A stretch of DNA of 61,239 bases from an uncultured Oscillospiraceae bacterium (GTDB taxonomy: Bacteria > Bacillota > Clostridia > Oscillospirales > Acutalibacteraceae), in contig UQGM01000008.1 in assembly GCA_900540535.1 (NCBI GenBank), positions 1-61,239 on the forward strand. The letters run 5' to 3'. Below are positions 36,516 to 45,679 of this stretch, piece after piece. The stretch's first letter is position 1, and each line of letters opens with the position of its first letter. Both the position numbers and the translations under genes were made by a program. The notes beneath the pieces were generated by a model. The model was not told where the DNA came from, ran no database searches, and saw only the letters and a program-made list of their open reading frames with translations.

Positions 36516-37223
36516 ATGACATATCAGAACGTTTTTAAACGCTATGAGCTTAAATATATGCTCACTAAAGAGCAAAAGGAAAAAATTTTAAAAGTTATGG
36601 AGCCATATATGGCAATTGATAAATACGGACGTACAACTATCAGGAATATATATTTTGATACCGACAATTTCCGTCTTATACGCCGTTCCCTGGAAAGACC
36701 TCTTTATAAAGAAAAGCTCAGGCTCAGAAGCTATGGAGCTGCCGGAGCGGATGATCCGACTTTTGTGGAACTTAAAAAGAAATATAAATCTGTTGTGTAT
36801 AAAAGGAGAATTGTCCTGCCACGTGAACAGGCTATGGATTGTATTTGCAGCGGAGAAGATTTCCCCGTACATTCTCAGATAGCTCAGGAGATAGATTATT
36901 TCCGTGACTATTACCATACTCTGAAACCGACAGTATTTCTTTCTTATGAGCGTGAAGCGTATTATTCCCGTGACGGAGGAGATTTCAGAGTGACATTCGA
37001 CGAAAATATTCTCTTCAGACAAAACGCCCTTTCTCTTGGCGAGCAGGTTTACGGAACTCCGGTACTTGAGCCGGGAAAGGTTCTTATGGAGATAAAAACT
37101 TCTGGTGGTGTTCCCCTGTGGATGACCCATTTTCTTTCACGGGAACGTATATTCAAAACTTCTTTTTCAAAATACGGAACAGCTTATAAAACAATTTTTT
37201 CAGGAGGGCTTAAAGATGCTTGA
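36516..37223 (+). CDS. VTC-domain (polyphosphate polymerase-like) protein
   Basis: 235 residues forming the tunnel fold of VTC/CYTH enzymes: 'RYELKYMLT', 'IRNIYFDTDNF', 'EKLRLRSYG', 'VELKKKYKSVVYKRR', 'LSYEREAYYS', 'RVTFDENI', 'LMEIKTSGGVPLW'. The basic residues that bind phosphate and the acidic metal ligands of the family are present. In yeast, VTC4 makes polyphosphate; bacterial members in this gene context have no proven role that I know of. GGAG ribosome binding site upstream; overlaps the DUF4956 gene by 8 bases. Confidence 0.85.
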   Translation: MTYQNVFKRYELKYMLTKEQKEKILKVMEPYMAIDKYGRTTIRNIYFDTDNFRLIRRSLERPLYKEKLRLRSYGAAGADDPTFVELKKKYKSVVYKRRIVLPREQAMDCICSGEDFPVHSQIAQEIDYFRDYYHTLKPTVFLSYEREAYYSRDGGDFRVTFDENILFRQNALSLGEQVYGTPVLEPGKVLMEIKTSGGVPLWMTHFLSRERIFKTSFSKYGTAYKTIFSGGLKDA

Positions 37224-37788
37224 AAATATATTTAAAGGGATTTTTGATACAGGTTTGACCGAGGTAATATCAGTGAGCAATTTTTTAATCTGTGTGGGCA
37301 GCGCACTGATAGTGGGACTTATAATTGCTGCACTGTATGCATTTAAAACACGGTGTACAAAAAGTTTTGCTGCAACGTTGGCTCTTCTTCCGGCGGTGGT
37401 ATGTGTAGTGATTATGATGGTAAACGGAAACGTGGGAGCCGGAGTTGCCGTTGCAGGAGCTTTCAGCCTTGTAAGATTTCGTTCCGTGCCGGGAACTGCC
37501 CGTGAAATAGGAGCAATTTTTCTTGCGATGGGAGCGGGATTAATATGCGGTATGGGATATATAGCTTATGCTGTTTTGTTTTCCGTTGTACTGAGTGTAG
37601 TAAGCCTTATTTACAGCTGTTTTGATTTTGGCATCGGGAAAAAACAGCTCTTTATAAAACTTTGCATATTACAATTCCCGAAGATCTTGATTACACAGGA
37701 GTATTTGAAGATTTGCTTAATGAATATGCTTCTAAATGGGAGCTTGTACAGGTCAAAACCACAAATATGGGCAGTCTGTTCAGATTAA
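37216..37788 (+). CDS. DUF4956 membrane protein, N-terminal part (frameshifted)
   Basis: The first ~145 residues are a DUF4956 protein with four membrane helices and the conserved 'GAFSLVRFRSVPGTAREIG' segment. Past the A6 tract at 37639-37644 the frame is wrong. One extra A would continue as 'GKKTALYKTLHITIPEDLDY' into the next fragment, ending at 37910. The restored protein would be ~230 residues, the usual length. Preceded by GGAGG and coupled to the VTC gene. Confidence 0.82.
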   Translation: MLENIFKGIFDTGLTEVISVSNFLICVGSALIVGLIIAALYAFKTRCTKSFAATLALLPAVVCVVIMMVNGNVGAGVAVAGAFSLVRFRSVPGTAREIGAIFLAMGAGLICGMGYIAYAVLFSVVLSVVSLIYSCFDFGIGKKQLFIKLCILQFPKILITQEYLKICLMNMLLNGSLYRSKPQIWAVCSD

Positions 37789-37910
37789 CTTATAATCTTA
37801 CTCTTCGCACGGGCGCAAAGGAAAAGGAACTTATTGATAAGCTTCGCTGCCGAAACGGAAATCTTGAAATAACTGTCTCTAAACAGGAGACCAATGTTTA
37901 TGAGCTTTAA
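37639..37910 (+). CDS. DUF4956 protein, C-terminal cytoplasmic part (after frameshift)
   Basis: About 85 residues ('ITIPEDLDYTGVFEDLLNEY', 'RLTYNLTLRTGAKEKELID', 'NGNLEITVSKQE') form the small alpha/beta cytoplasmic domain that normally ends DUF4956 proteins. An in-frame ATA/ATG-like start near 37662 is unlikely to be used; it belongs to the preceding fragment. Confidence 0.78.
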
Positions 37911-37922
37911 GGAGCTGAGAAA

Positions 37923-39761
37923 ATGAAAAAAACAAAAATACTTGTCTTTCTTATGGCATTGATAATAATGCTGTCAGGCTGCTCTGGTAATACAGATTCA
38001 GAGCCGACTGAAACAGATTCATCTGCTGTACAGATTGATTCATCGGATATGTTTACTGACAGAGATATGGAAATAGGTTATGATGAAACTACGGCAGTTT
38101 CAGTTTCACTTAATGGTGATACAGCGTCATGTGATTCCGATAGTGTCAATATTTCTGGTTCGGTTGTTACGATTACTAATGAGGGAACTTATATTCTTTC
38201 AGGTACTCTTAATGACGGCATGATAATAGTAACTGTTGATGATACGGAAAAAGTACAGCTTGTACTCAGCGGAGCTTATATTACCAGTGAAAGCTCAGCG
38301 GCTATATATGTTTCTCAGGGCGATAAAGTATTTATAACAACTGCCACAAATACAGAGAATACTCTTACAAATGGCAGACAGTACAGCGCTATTGACGAAA
38401 ACAATATTGACAGCGTTATTTTTGCAAAATCTGATCTTACTCTTAACGGAGCCGGAACTTTAACCATAAACGCTAAAGCGGGTCACGGAATAGTGTCTAA
38501 GGATGACCTTATCCTTACAAGCGGAACTTACAATATAACATCTGCAAGCCACGCTCTTTCAGGAAAAGACAGCGTAAGAATTGCAGCAGGTACATTTAAT
38601 ATCACTTCCGGTAAGGACGGAGTTCATGCAAAAAATGCTGATGATACAACATTAGGCTTTGTATATATCGCCGACGGTACTTTCAGTATTAATTCTGACG
38701 GAGATTCACTGAGCGCCGAAAATTATATGCAGATAAACGGCGGAGAATATACACTTACTGCCGGAGGAGGCAGTGAAAACGGCGAGAGTCATCAGGAAAC
38801 CATGCAGAGCTTTGGTAGACCGGGTGAAACAAGTTCAGATTTTTCCGCTGATGAAACTGATGATACATCCAGCACGAAAGGCGTAAAAGCAGGAGGAGAT
38901 TTACTCCTTTATGGAGGAACGTTTAATATCAATTCTGCCGATGATGCAATTCACTCCAATTCAAATATTAAAATAAACAGCGGCTCTTACAACATTGCTA
39001 CCGGTGATGATGCAGTACATGCTGACTCAAATGTTTCGATTGCAGATTGCACTATGAATATCACCGAAAGCTATGAGGGCATAGAGGGCTTAAATATAGA
39101 TATATCCGGTGGAGAAATAACTTTAGTTGCCTCAGATGACGGTATAAATGCAGCTGGAGGAAACGATGAGAGCGGTTTTGCCGGTCCCCGTACTCCGGAT
39201 AGCTTTTCTGAAGCTTCAGATTCTGATGTGTATATCAAAATTTCCGGCGGCACTCTCAATATAGATGCTTCCGGTGACGGAATAGATTCAAATGGAAGTC
39301 TTGAAGTTTCAGGAGGCAAGGTTATATTGTCAGGACCTGATAACGGCGGAAACGGTGCTCTCGATTACGGCTCGGAAGCTATAATAACAGGTGGAGTGTT
39401 TGTAGCTACCGGTTCTTCCCAGATGGCGCAGAATTTTTCATCTTCTTCCACTCAGGGTACAATGATGGTATCTGTTAATTCCCAGCAGGCAGGAAGCACT
39501 GTAACTTTAAAGGACAGCAGCGGCAATGAGATTATCTCTTGGGAAGCGGAAAAGGCTTATGATTCAGTAATTATAAGCTGTCCCGAAATAACGGAAGGTT
39601 CAGATTATACTCTTGTTGCAGGAAGCAGCAGTGTTTCAGTAACTATGGATAGTCTTGTTTACGGTTCCTCATCCGGTATGGGAGGCGGAACGCCTGGCGG
39701 TGGATTCAGAGGCGGTGCTCCCGCAGGAGAAAATTCCGGAGGCATGGGCGGAAGGATGTAA
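37923..39761 (+). CDS. Cthe_2159-like beta-helix lipoprotein (carbohydrate-binding domain)
   Basis: 612 residues with a lipoprotein signal (lipobox 'MLSGC', Cys20). Then come many short repeats of the form 'hhGGxhxIxSxDDAIHSN' ('GGTFNINSADDAIHS', 'SGSYNIATGDDAVHAD'), building a right-handed beta-helix. The tail is rich in Gly and Met ('GGGTPGGGFRGG'). This matches the Cthe_2159 family, reported to bind cellulose and pectin-like acids. It is the last gene of the VTC-DUF4956 operon (GGAG upstream), facing a two-component system. Confidence 0.83.
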   Translation: MKKTKILVFLMALIIMLSGCSGNTDSEPTETDSSAVQIDSSDMFTDRDMEIGYDETTAVSVSLNGDTASCDSDSVNISGSVVTITNEGTYILSGTLNDGMIIVTVDDTEKVQLVLSGAYITSESSAAIYVSQGDKVFITTATNTENTLTNGRQYSAIDENNIDSVIFAKSDLTLNGAGTLTINAKAGHGIVSKDDLILTSGTYNITSASHALSGKDSVRIAAGTFNITSGKDGVHAKNADDTTLGFVYIADGTFSINSDGDSLSAENYMQINGGEYTLTAGGGSENGESHQETMQSFGRPGETSSDFSADETDDTSSTKGVKAGGDLLLYGGTFNINSADDAIHSNSNIKINSGSYNIATGDDAVHADSNVSIADCTMNITESYEGIEGLNIDISGGEITLVASDDGINAAGGNDESGFAGPRTPDSFSEASDSDVYIKISGGTLNIDASGDGIDSNGSLEVSGGKVILSGPDNGGNGALDYGSEAIITGGVFVATGSSQMAQNFSSSSTQGTMMVSVNSQQAGSTVTLKDSSGNEIISWEAEKAYDSVIISCPEITEGSDYTLVAGSSSVSVTMDSLVYGSSSGMGGGTPGGGFRGGAPAGENSGGMGGRM

Positions 39762-39796
39762 ATTTCTTTCGTACATGAAATCCGTTTATATAGATT

Positions 39797-39847
39797 AAAG
39801 CAGAAAGCACGGATTGATTCCGGGCTTTCTGCTTTTGTACTGTTTAT
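39797..39847 (+). terminator. Rho-independent terminator
   Basis: AAAGCAGAAAGC pairs with GCTTTCTGCTTT (39797-39808 and 39834-39845), with a T-run overlapping the end. Ends the VTC-DUF4956-lipoprotein operon. Confidence 0.85.
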
Positions 39848-40004
39848 TGCTATGTTGCCAATTAATGCTTTAAATTCAGCAAAAAAAGTATATTATTAAT
39901 TTTTATCCTCTGATATACTTTCTGTGTAATGATGAAAGATTACAGGACGTTTGCGGCATGTTTAACAGCTGTTTATAATAAAATTTTTTCTTTTGGAGGA
40001 ACCA

Positions 40005-41933
40005 ATGAACAGTAAGTATTTAAAGACTGCGGAATTTTGCAGAAATAACTGGAAAGAAGAAACCGAGCACATTCTCCGTGTGGCAGATGAGGTGTGTGAA
40101 AATTATTTTCTTTTTGATATGCCATGGGATATGGAGAGAACCGTTGAGCCGGTTATATTTAAAGATAAAATAGACTGGAATTATATTCCGGGAGATGACA
40201 GGGAATTTACATGGCAGTTTAACCGTCACCGGTATTTTATTATTTTAGGTCAGGCTTATCAGCTTACCGGAGATAAAAAGTATGTTCAGAATTTTGTGCG
40301 TCTGATGAAAGACTGGATAGAGAATGTGCCTTATAACAAGAAAAGCAAAGCGACTATGTGGCGTTCTTTGGAGGTAGGACTCAGGGGAGAGTACTGGACA
40401 CTTGCAATGGAGCTTTTTGATGGTGCAGAGGAATTAAAGGAAGTAAAAGACCTTTACACAGAAAGCCTTAAGCTTCACGGAAAAATTCTTATGGAAACTC
40501 ACAGTGATTGGTCGATTTTCGGCAACTGGGGAGCCATACAGGATCACGGAATGTTTGATATAGCCATTGCTTTAGGTGATAGAAAAATGGCAGAAACAGC
40601 AATAGAGCGTATCAAAAAAGAGTGCGTAGCTCAGATTATGGAAGACGGATTCCAGCGAGAACAGTCTCCCATGTATCACGCTGAGGTGCTTAAATCTTTC
40701 CTTGATTTTATTATCAGAGCGAGAAAAAACGGCTTTGAAGTACCGGAGATAATAGAAACGCAGACCTATAAAATGGCAATGGCAGAGCTTAAATGGATAA
40801 AGCCTGACGGACATCATCTCATTATGGGTGACAGTGACGATACTGATATAAGAGATCTGCTTACACAGTGCGCCTATGTTTTCTCAGATTCGCAGATGAA
40901 ATACTGTGCTTTTGATAAAATTGATTTTGAAACTGTATGGCTTGCAGGAGAAGAATCTATTGAAGAGTACGAAAAAATAGAAGTAAAGGTGCCAAATTTT
41001 AAATCCATAGAGCTTTCCGACAGCGGAAATTACATTATGCGTTCAGGCTTTGATAATAAAGCTCATTATATGCATATGATTAACGGTTTTACAGGGGGAG
41101 GCCACGGTCATTCTGATAAGCTTCATGTGGACTTATCTCTTTACGGCGAAGATGTTTTGATAGATGCCGGACGTTATACCTATGTTCCCAATAAAGCACG
41201 TTTTGCTCTTAAAGCGGCATATCAGCACAATGCGCCTACTGTTTCAGGTAAGGAATACACTGTAAATCAGCCTAAGAGCGGCGGATGGGGTTATCTTAAA
41301 ACAGCTGTGTCAGTTAAAGAACCCATGATTATTGCCGATGAATACGAAATTGCCGCCGGCGGCCATTTGGGATATATGAAACTATTTGGCGGATGTTTTG
41401 TACAGCGAAAGGTTATCTGGCTTAAGCCCTCTGTGTTTATAATCGTGGATGACTTTGACGGCAAAGGACTTCATACATATTCGAGCCATTTTCATTTCCC
41501 CGAAACAGGTTCACTTAAAATATCAGGTAATACTGCCGTTTATACCGGAGATAATGTTAAGGCTGACTTTTATTTTACCGGAGCACGTGGAGTAAATGTA
41601 AAAGAGCAGTCTTCTGAAATTTCAAGATACTATAACTTTAAGTGTAAAAATCCTGCTCTGGAAGTTAAAAGCCGCTGTTTTGGAAGACAGAGCCATATTA
41701 CAGTAATTTCTCCCGACGGACTTAAAGTAACTCCCCTTAAAATGGAGTGCGGTGACATTGCCGCAAAGGAGCCGGGTGCAATTACAGGACTTAATATACA
41801 AAGTGGTAAAGATACGTACACAGTTTTCCTCAGCCATAAGGAGATTATGGGTACATTTAAATGTAAAGACTTTGTAGGGGCGGGAATGATTAACGTTTTC
41901 AAAAATTCAAAGCTTCTTTTCCGCTTAAGATAA
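40005..41933 (+). CDS. Heparinase II/III-family protein (polysaccharide lyase-like)
   Basis: 642 residues without a signal peptide. The N-terminal ~340 residues are an alpha/alpha toroid ('WQFNRHRYFIILGQAY', 'MWRSLEVGLRGEYW', 'SIFGNWGAIQDHGM', 'REQSPMYHAEVLKSF'). The C-terminal half is the beta-sheet domain with the signature 'GGGHGHSDKLHVDLSLYG' near residue 370 and the 'DAGRYTYV' strand. Family members cleave uronic-acid polysaccharides such as heparin, alginate or glucuronan; the substrate here is unknown. ATG 40005 follows GGAGGA; the frame from TTG 39993 would include this site. Monocistronic. Confidence 0.85.
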   Translation: MNSKYLKTAEFCRNNWKEETEHILRVADEVCENYFLFDMPWDMERTVEPVIFKDKIDWNYIPGDDREFTWQFNRHRYFIILGQAYQLTGDKKYVQNFVRLMKDWIENVPYNKKSKATMWRSLEVGLRGEYWTLAMELFDGAEELKEVKDLYTESLKLHGKILMETHSDWSIFGNWGAIQDHGMFDIAIALGDRKMAETAIERIKKECVAQIMEDGFQREQSPMYHAEVLKSFLDFIIRARKNGFEVPEIIETQTYKMAMAELKWIKPDGHHLIMGDSDDTDIRDLLTQCAYVFSDSQMKYCAFDKIDFETVWLAGEESIEEYEKIEVKVPNFKSIELSDSGNYIMRSGFDNKAHYMHMINGFTGGGHGHSDKLHVDLSLYGEDVLIDAGRYTYVPNKARFALKAAYQHNAPTVSGKEYTVNQPKSGGWGYLKTAVSVKEPMIIADEYEIAAGGHLGYMKLFGGCFVQRKVIWLKPSVFIIVDDFDGKGLHTYSSHFHFPETGSLKISGNTAVYTGDNVKADFYFTGARGVNVKEQSSEISRYYNFKCKNPALEVKSRCFGRQSHITVISPDGLKVTPLKMECGDIAAKEPGAITGLNIQSGKDTYTVFLSHKEIMGTFKCKDFVGAGMINVFKNSKLLFRLR

Positions 41934-41965
41934 AACAGTGTAATTAAGTAAAGTAAAATATTATG

Positions 41966-42012
41966 AAAAGCCGGAATGTAAGGCGAAAAATCCTTGCACT
42001 TTCCGGCTTTTT
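41966..42012 (+). terminator. Rho-independent terminator
   Basis: AAAAGCCGGAA pairs with TTCCGGCTTTT (41966-41976 and 42001-42011), with an inner AAGG/CCTT helix. Ends the heparinase-like gene. Confidence 0.87.
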
Positions 42013-42041
42013 ATAAATTTCAAAAAAATTTAAAAAAAGTG

Positions 42042-42069
42042 TTGACTTTTCAGAAAAAAAGGATATAAT
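42042..42069 (+). promoter_or_regulatory. Sigma-A promoter of tRNA-Gln
   Basis: TTGACT at 42042-42047 and TATAAT at 42064-42069 with a 16-base spacer, 20 bases before the tRNA. Confidence 0.75.
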
Positions 42070-42089
42070 AATATTCGTTGTCACGACAT

Positions 42090-42163
42090 TGCGGAATTGT
42101 GTAAGGGTAGCACGACAGACTCTGACTCTGTTTGTCTGGGTTCAAATCCTAGTTCCGCAGCCA
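42090..42163 (+). tRNA. tRNA-Gln (anticodon CTG)
   Basis: 74 bases with encoded CCA. The acceptor TGCGGAA pairs with TTCCGCA. The anticodon stem ACAGA/TCTGT encloses CTCTGAC with anticodon CTG. The T-loop is TTCAAAT. Reads CAG codons. Confidence 0.96.
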
Positions 42164-42164
42164 T

Positions 42165-42200
42165 AAATCCCGACTACGAAAGTGGTCGGGATTTTTTCTT
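42165..42200 (+). terminator. Terminator of the tRNA-Gln transcript
   Basis: AAATCCCGAC pairs with GTCGGGATTT (42165-42174 and 42185-42194), then TTTTCTT. Confidence 0.87.
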
Positions 42201-42285
42201 TATTTTGTTTGTTCATAAGTCGTCTATGTGATATACTTAATTTATACTGAAAATAATTCCTGCAAATTTTGAGGAGATATAAATT

Positions 42286-43197
42286 ATGAGTGTTCCAAAA
42301 TATTTTGAAATGCATAAGCCGACATTAAAATTTCTCTCTGACGGAAAAATACATACTTCAAGGGAGATAAAAGCTTTTTTAATAGACTATTTTCATCTGA
42401 GCAATGAAGATGTTATGTTGATGGTACCCAGCGGAAGAATTACTTATCTTTCTAATCGTGCCAGTTGGGCAAGGACATATTTAAAAAATGCAGGACTTAT
42501 TGAAAGCCCTGCAAAGGGAAAATTTATTATTACCGAGGAAGGACAAAAGGCTTTTCTTGAAAGTCCTGAGGTAATAGACAGTGATTATTTAATGAAATAC
42601 GATTCGTTCAGAGCGTTTAAAAACAGAACACAGTCAGAGGATACGGATATACAGAAAAACTTAGAGGATAACAGCGAGACACCTGATGATGCATTGGAAA
42701 ATGCTTTTAAACAGATAAACGACAGTCTGGCAGATGATATTTTAAGTGAAGTGATGAAACTTTCTCCTACAGCTTTTGAAAAAATGGTTATGGATCTGAT
42801 GTCCAAAATGGGATACGGGACTTTTGAAAATGCCGCAATGAGAACTGCCGTTACAGGTGATGAGGGTATAGATGGCATAATAATGGAGGACAAATTAGGA
42901 TTTAATCTTATATACATTCAGGCAAAACGCTGGAATGAAGAGCATCCCGTAGGACGTCCGGAGGTACAGGCTTTTGTGGGAGCCATAGCCGGAAAGGGCG
43001 GAAAAGGTTTATTTGTAACTACTTCAAAATTTACAAAGCAGGCAATAGATTACGCTAAAAACCAACATATTATTTTAATGGACGGAAATAAACTTGCTAA
43101 TTTTATGATCGAATATAATTTCGGGGTAAGTATAAAGAAAACTTTTGAAATCAAGGCAATAGATACTGATGTGTTCAGCGATTACGAAGATGAGTAA
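42286..43197 (+). CDS. mrr: Mrr-family (type IV) restriction endonuclease
   Basis: 303 residues. Residues 1-~95 form a winged-helix Mrr N-terminal domain ('KYFEMHKPTLKFLSDGKIHT', 'RASWARTYLKNAGLIE'). A charged linker (~110-140) follows, then the PD-(D/E)xK-type catalytic domain with 'GDEGIDGII' near residue 192 and 'YIQAKRW' near residue 210. These are the D...QxK active site typical of Mrr. Related enzymes cut methylated DNA. No methyltransferase gene is nearby, as expected for type IV. It lies just downstream of tRNA-Gln, a common site for acquired genes. Confidence 0.88.
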   Translation: MSVPKYFEMHKPTLKFLSDGKIHTSREIKAFLIDYFHLSNEDVMLMVPSGRITYLSNRASWARTYLKNAGLIESPAKGKFIITEEGQKAFLESPEVIDSDYLMKYDSFRAFKNRTQSEDTDIQKNLEDNSETPDDALENAFKQINDSLADDILSEVMKLSPTAFEKMVMDLMSKMGYGTFENAAMRTAVTGDEGIDGIIMEDKLGFNLIYIQAKRWNEEHPVGRPEVQAFVGAIAGKGGKGLFVTTSKFTKQAIDYAKNQHIILMDGNKLANFMIEYNFGVSIKKTFEIKAIDTDVFSDYEDE

Positions 43198-43244
43198 TTG
43201 ATGATTTCAAATCTTTTCTTTCCTCATCCTTTATAAATTGCGCC

Positions 43245-43274
43245 TTGCGGGCATGTGCTTTTTAGTGGTATAAT
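43245..43274 (+). promoter_or_regulatory. Possible promoter of the small zinc-ribbon gene
   Basis: TTGCGG at 43245-43250 and TATAAT at 43269-43274 with an 18-base spacer, 34 bases before the start codon. Confidence 0.4.
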
Positions 43275-43307
43275 TTTGTAAAATATGGGTTTACTGAGGA
43301 GATTAAA

Positions 43308-43577
43308 ATGAAAAAATCATCAATTATAGCAATAATTGCAGCTTTTGTGGCAGTTGCAGCAATTGCCGTTTCTGCAATAATATTTATTCCGAGATTGGTA
43401 CATACCTGTGACGACTGCGGCGAAACATTTTTCGGCACAGGATATACACCAAATATAATATCCAATGTCCTTACTGACGATCAGATTCTATGCGAGGACT
43501 GTGCGGCAAGACAGCATGCAATCGAAATTGCGCTGGGATATAATCTTGATAGCTTTAAAAGAGGACTTTTCGACTGA
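43308..43577 (+). CDS. Small membrane-anchored protein with zinc-ribbon-like cysteines
   Basis: 89 residues: one N-terminal membrane helix (~5-27), then 'CDDCGETFFGTGY' and 'CEDCAARQH', two CxxC pairs ~25 residues apart that could bind zinc. The family is not recognised. GGAG is placed just upstream (43295-43299). It stands alone between two terminator-bounded units. Confidence 0.65.
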   Translation: MKKSSIIAIIAAFVAVAAIAVSAIIFIPRLVHTCDDCGETFFGTGYTPNIISNVLTDDQILCEDCAARQHAIEIALGYNLDSFKRGLFD

Positions 43578-43661
43578 GTTTAATAATATATTTATATTGA
43601 AAGCAAATTAAAATTTTCAGGTTTTCACTTTATTTTCAATATGCAAAAATTTTCTGTTTTT

Positions 43662-43695
43662 AAGCCTCTTAAATGTAAGAGGCTTTTTCTTTTTA
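43662..43695 (+). terminator. Rho-independent terminator
   Basis: AAGCCTCTT pairs with AAGAGGCTT (43662-43670 and 43677-43685), then TTTCTTTTTA. Confidence 0.87.
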
Positions 43696-43846
43696 TTGCA
43701 GGCGGCGTATTTATATTTATAAAAATAACTTGAAAAATACGTTTAAATCTGCTATCGTATTATTTTAGATAAATACACTGTTTTTCCAAACGAACAGTTG
43801 CATTTAAACCTATAAACCAAAATTTTTAATAAGTGAGATGTTTAAA

Positions 43847-45502
43847 ATGCGAAGTGATTTGTTAAAGGAAGGCCCTTCAAGGGCTCCCCACCGTTCTCTT
43901 CTCAATGCTTTGGGAATTGATGAAACTGAAATGAAGCGTCCCTTTATTGCTGTTGTCAACTCAAAGAGCGACTACATTCCCGGTCATCAGCAGCTTGATC
44001 AGATAGGCGAGGCTGTTAAAGCCGGTATCAGAAACGCCGGCGGCGTTCCCTTTGAGTTTAATACTATCGGTGTGTGCGACGGTCTTGCAATGAACCATAA
44101 GGGAATGAAATATTCTCTTTGCTCCCGTGAGCTTATTGCCGATTCAATTGAGGTTATGCTTACAGCTCATCCTCTTGATGCCATAGTCTTTATCCCCAAC
44201 TGCGATAAGATTGTTCCAGGTATGATGCTTGCTGCCTGCCGTCTTAATCTTCCCTGTATTTTCGTAAGCGGCGGACCCATGATTTCCGGTAAAGGTATAG
44301 ATTCAAAAATCGGTCTTTCCGAGATGTTTGAATATGTAGGCGCATATTCCGCAGGCAAAATAACTGCCGATCAGCTTCGCTGTGTTGAGGAAACAGCATG
44401 TCCCACATGCGGTTCATGCTCCGGTATGTACACTGCGAACTCTATGAACTGCCTTACTGAGGCAATCGGTATGGCTCTTCCCGGCAACGGTACTATTCCC
44501 TTTGTTATGTCTGCCCGTCGCCGTCTTGCTAAGAAGTCAGGCGAAAGAGTAATGGAGCTTCTTAAGGAGAACATAAGACCCAGCGATATCCTTACAGAAA
44601 AAGCTTTTGAAAATGCCATGAGAACCGATATGGCTCTCGGCTGCTCAACAAATACAATTCTTCACCTTACCGCAATTTCTCATGCGGCAGGTCACGATAT
44701 TAACCTTAAGCTTCTCGACGAAGCAGGCAGAAAGACTCCTCAGCTTTGTAAGCTTAATCCTGCAGGTACTATCTTTATTGAAGATCTCAATGCCTGCGGA
44801 GGCATTCAGGCTGTTATGAAAGAGCTCGATAAGGGCGGCATGATTAACCGTGACTGCCTTACTGTCAGCGGAACAGTAGGCGAGAGAGTTGACGCCGCTG
44901 CCGATGCAGACGGAACAGTTATCAGAACTCTTGACAATCCTCACAGCGCAGACGGCGGTATCGCTGTGCTTTGGGGCAACCTTGCCGAAGAGGGCAGCGT
45001 TGTAAAGAAAGGTGCCGTTCTTCCGGAAATGATGCAGCATACAGGTCCTGCAAGATGCTTTGACAGCGAAGAAGAGGCTTATGCAGCTATTACAGGCGGA
45101 AAAATTGTTGCCGGCGATGTAGTTGTTATCCGCTATGAAGGACCCAAAGGCGGCCCCGGTATGCGTGAGATGCTTTCTCCCACAGCGGCAATTGTCGGTA
45201 TGGGTCTGGGCAACAGTGTTGCTCTTCTTACTGACGGACGTTTTTCAGGTGCAACAAGAGGTTCCTCAATCGGTCACGTTTCTCCTGAAGCAGCTGTCGG
45301 CGGAACAATCGCTCTTGTTGAAGACGGTGATATGATAGAAATCGATATCCCTGCAAGAAAGCTTCAGCTTCTTGTAAGCGATGAAGTCCTTGCCGAGAGA
45401 AAGGCTAAATGGCAGCCTCCCGTTAAAGAGCTTACAGGCTATATAAAGCGCTATGCTCAGCACGTAACCTCAGGTTCAAAGGGCGCTGTTTTTGAAGACT
45501 GA
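43847..45502 (+). CDS. ilvD: Dihydroxy-acid dehydratase
   Basis: 551 residues. Dehydrates 2,3-dihydroxy-isovalerate and -methylvalerate in valine and isoleucine synthesis. The IlvD/Edd signatures are present: 'PHRSLLNALG', 'CDKIVPGMMLAA', the iron-sulphur cysteines in 'CPTCGSCSGMYTANSMNCL', 'MALGCSTNTILH', 'GPKGGPGMREML' and 'TDGRFSGATRG'. An in-frame ATG at 43838 precedes it; the ATG at 43847 gives the family-typical 'MRSD' start and better spacing from GTGAG. No other ilv genes are nearby, and no T-box leader was seen upstream. Confidence 0.96.
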   Translation: MRSDLLKEGPSRAPHRSLLNALGIDETEMKRPFIAVVNSKSDYIPGHQQLDQIGEAVKAGIRNAGGVPFEFNTIGVCDGLAMNHKGMKYSLCSRELIADSIEVMLTAHPLDAIVFIPNCDKIVPGMMLAACRLNLPCIFVSGGPMISGKGIDSKIGLSEMFEYVGAYSAGKITADQLRCVEETACPTCGSCSGMYTANSMNCLTEAIGMALPGNGTIPFVMSARRRLAKKSGERVMELLKENIRPSDILTEKAFENAMRTDMALGCSTNTILHLTAISHAAGHDINLKLLDEAGRKTPQLCKLNPAGTIFIEDLNACGGIQAVMKELDKGGMINRDCLTVSGTVGERVDAAADADGTVIRTLDNPHSADGGIAVLWGNLAEEGSVVKKGAVLPEMMQHTGPARCFDSEEEAYAAITGGKIVAGDVVVIRYEGPKGGPGMREMLSPTAAIVGMGLGNSVALLTDGRFSGATRGSSIGHVSPEAAVGGTIALVEDGDMIEIDIPARKLQLLVSDEVLAERKAKWQPPVKELTGYIKRYAQHVTSGSKGAVFED

Positions 45503-45679
45503 TATTGCTGTTTTAGCATAATAAAATTTTAAACTTAATCTCCCTCAATAACTTGCATGTATAAATATGTATTTTGCTGGAAAAATGATAACTGTCTGTG
45601 ACTAGTTGTCACATTTTTACAAAAATACTATTGGCAATGATATAATTGCAAATGTAAAGTTTTTGAGGGAGGTTTTTTT

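Noticed and set aside
36588..37130. 180-codon frame on the - strand
   Set aside because: Completely antisense to the VTC-domain gene, which has clear motifs and a ribosome binding site.
37662..37910. Independent 82-residue gene starting at 37662
   Set aside because: It matches the C-terminal domain of DUF4956 and is joined to the upstream frame by a 1-base change in an A-run, so it is part of that gene.
38100..39400. Repeated 'GG-x-I-x-S-DDAIHS' units as possible DNA repeats or CRISPR
   Set aside because: The repeats are protein-level beta-helix turns within one gene; spacing and DNA sequence vary. I saw no CRISPR array anywhere in the window.
43700..43846. T-box or leader attenuator before ilvD
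   Set aside because: No T-box sequence (TGGNACCGCG-like) and no Leu/Val/Ile-rich leader peptide or terminator hairpin seen.
44645..45040. 131-codon frame on the - strand
   Set aside because: Antisense to ilvD; no protein-like features.
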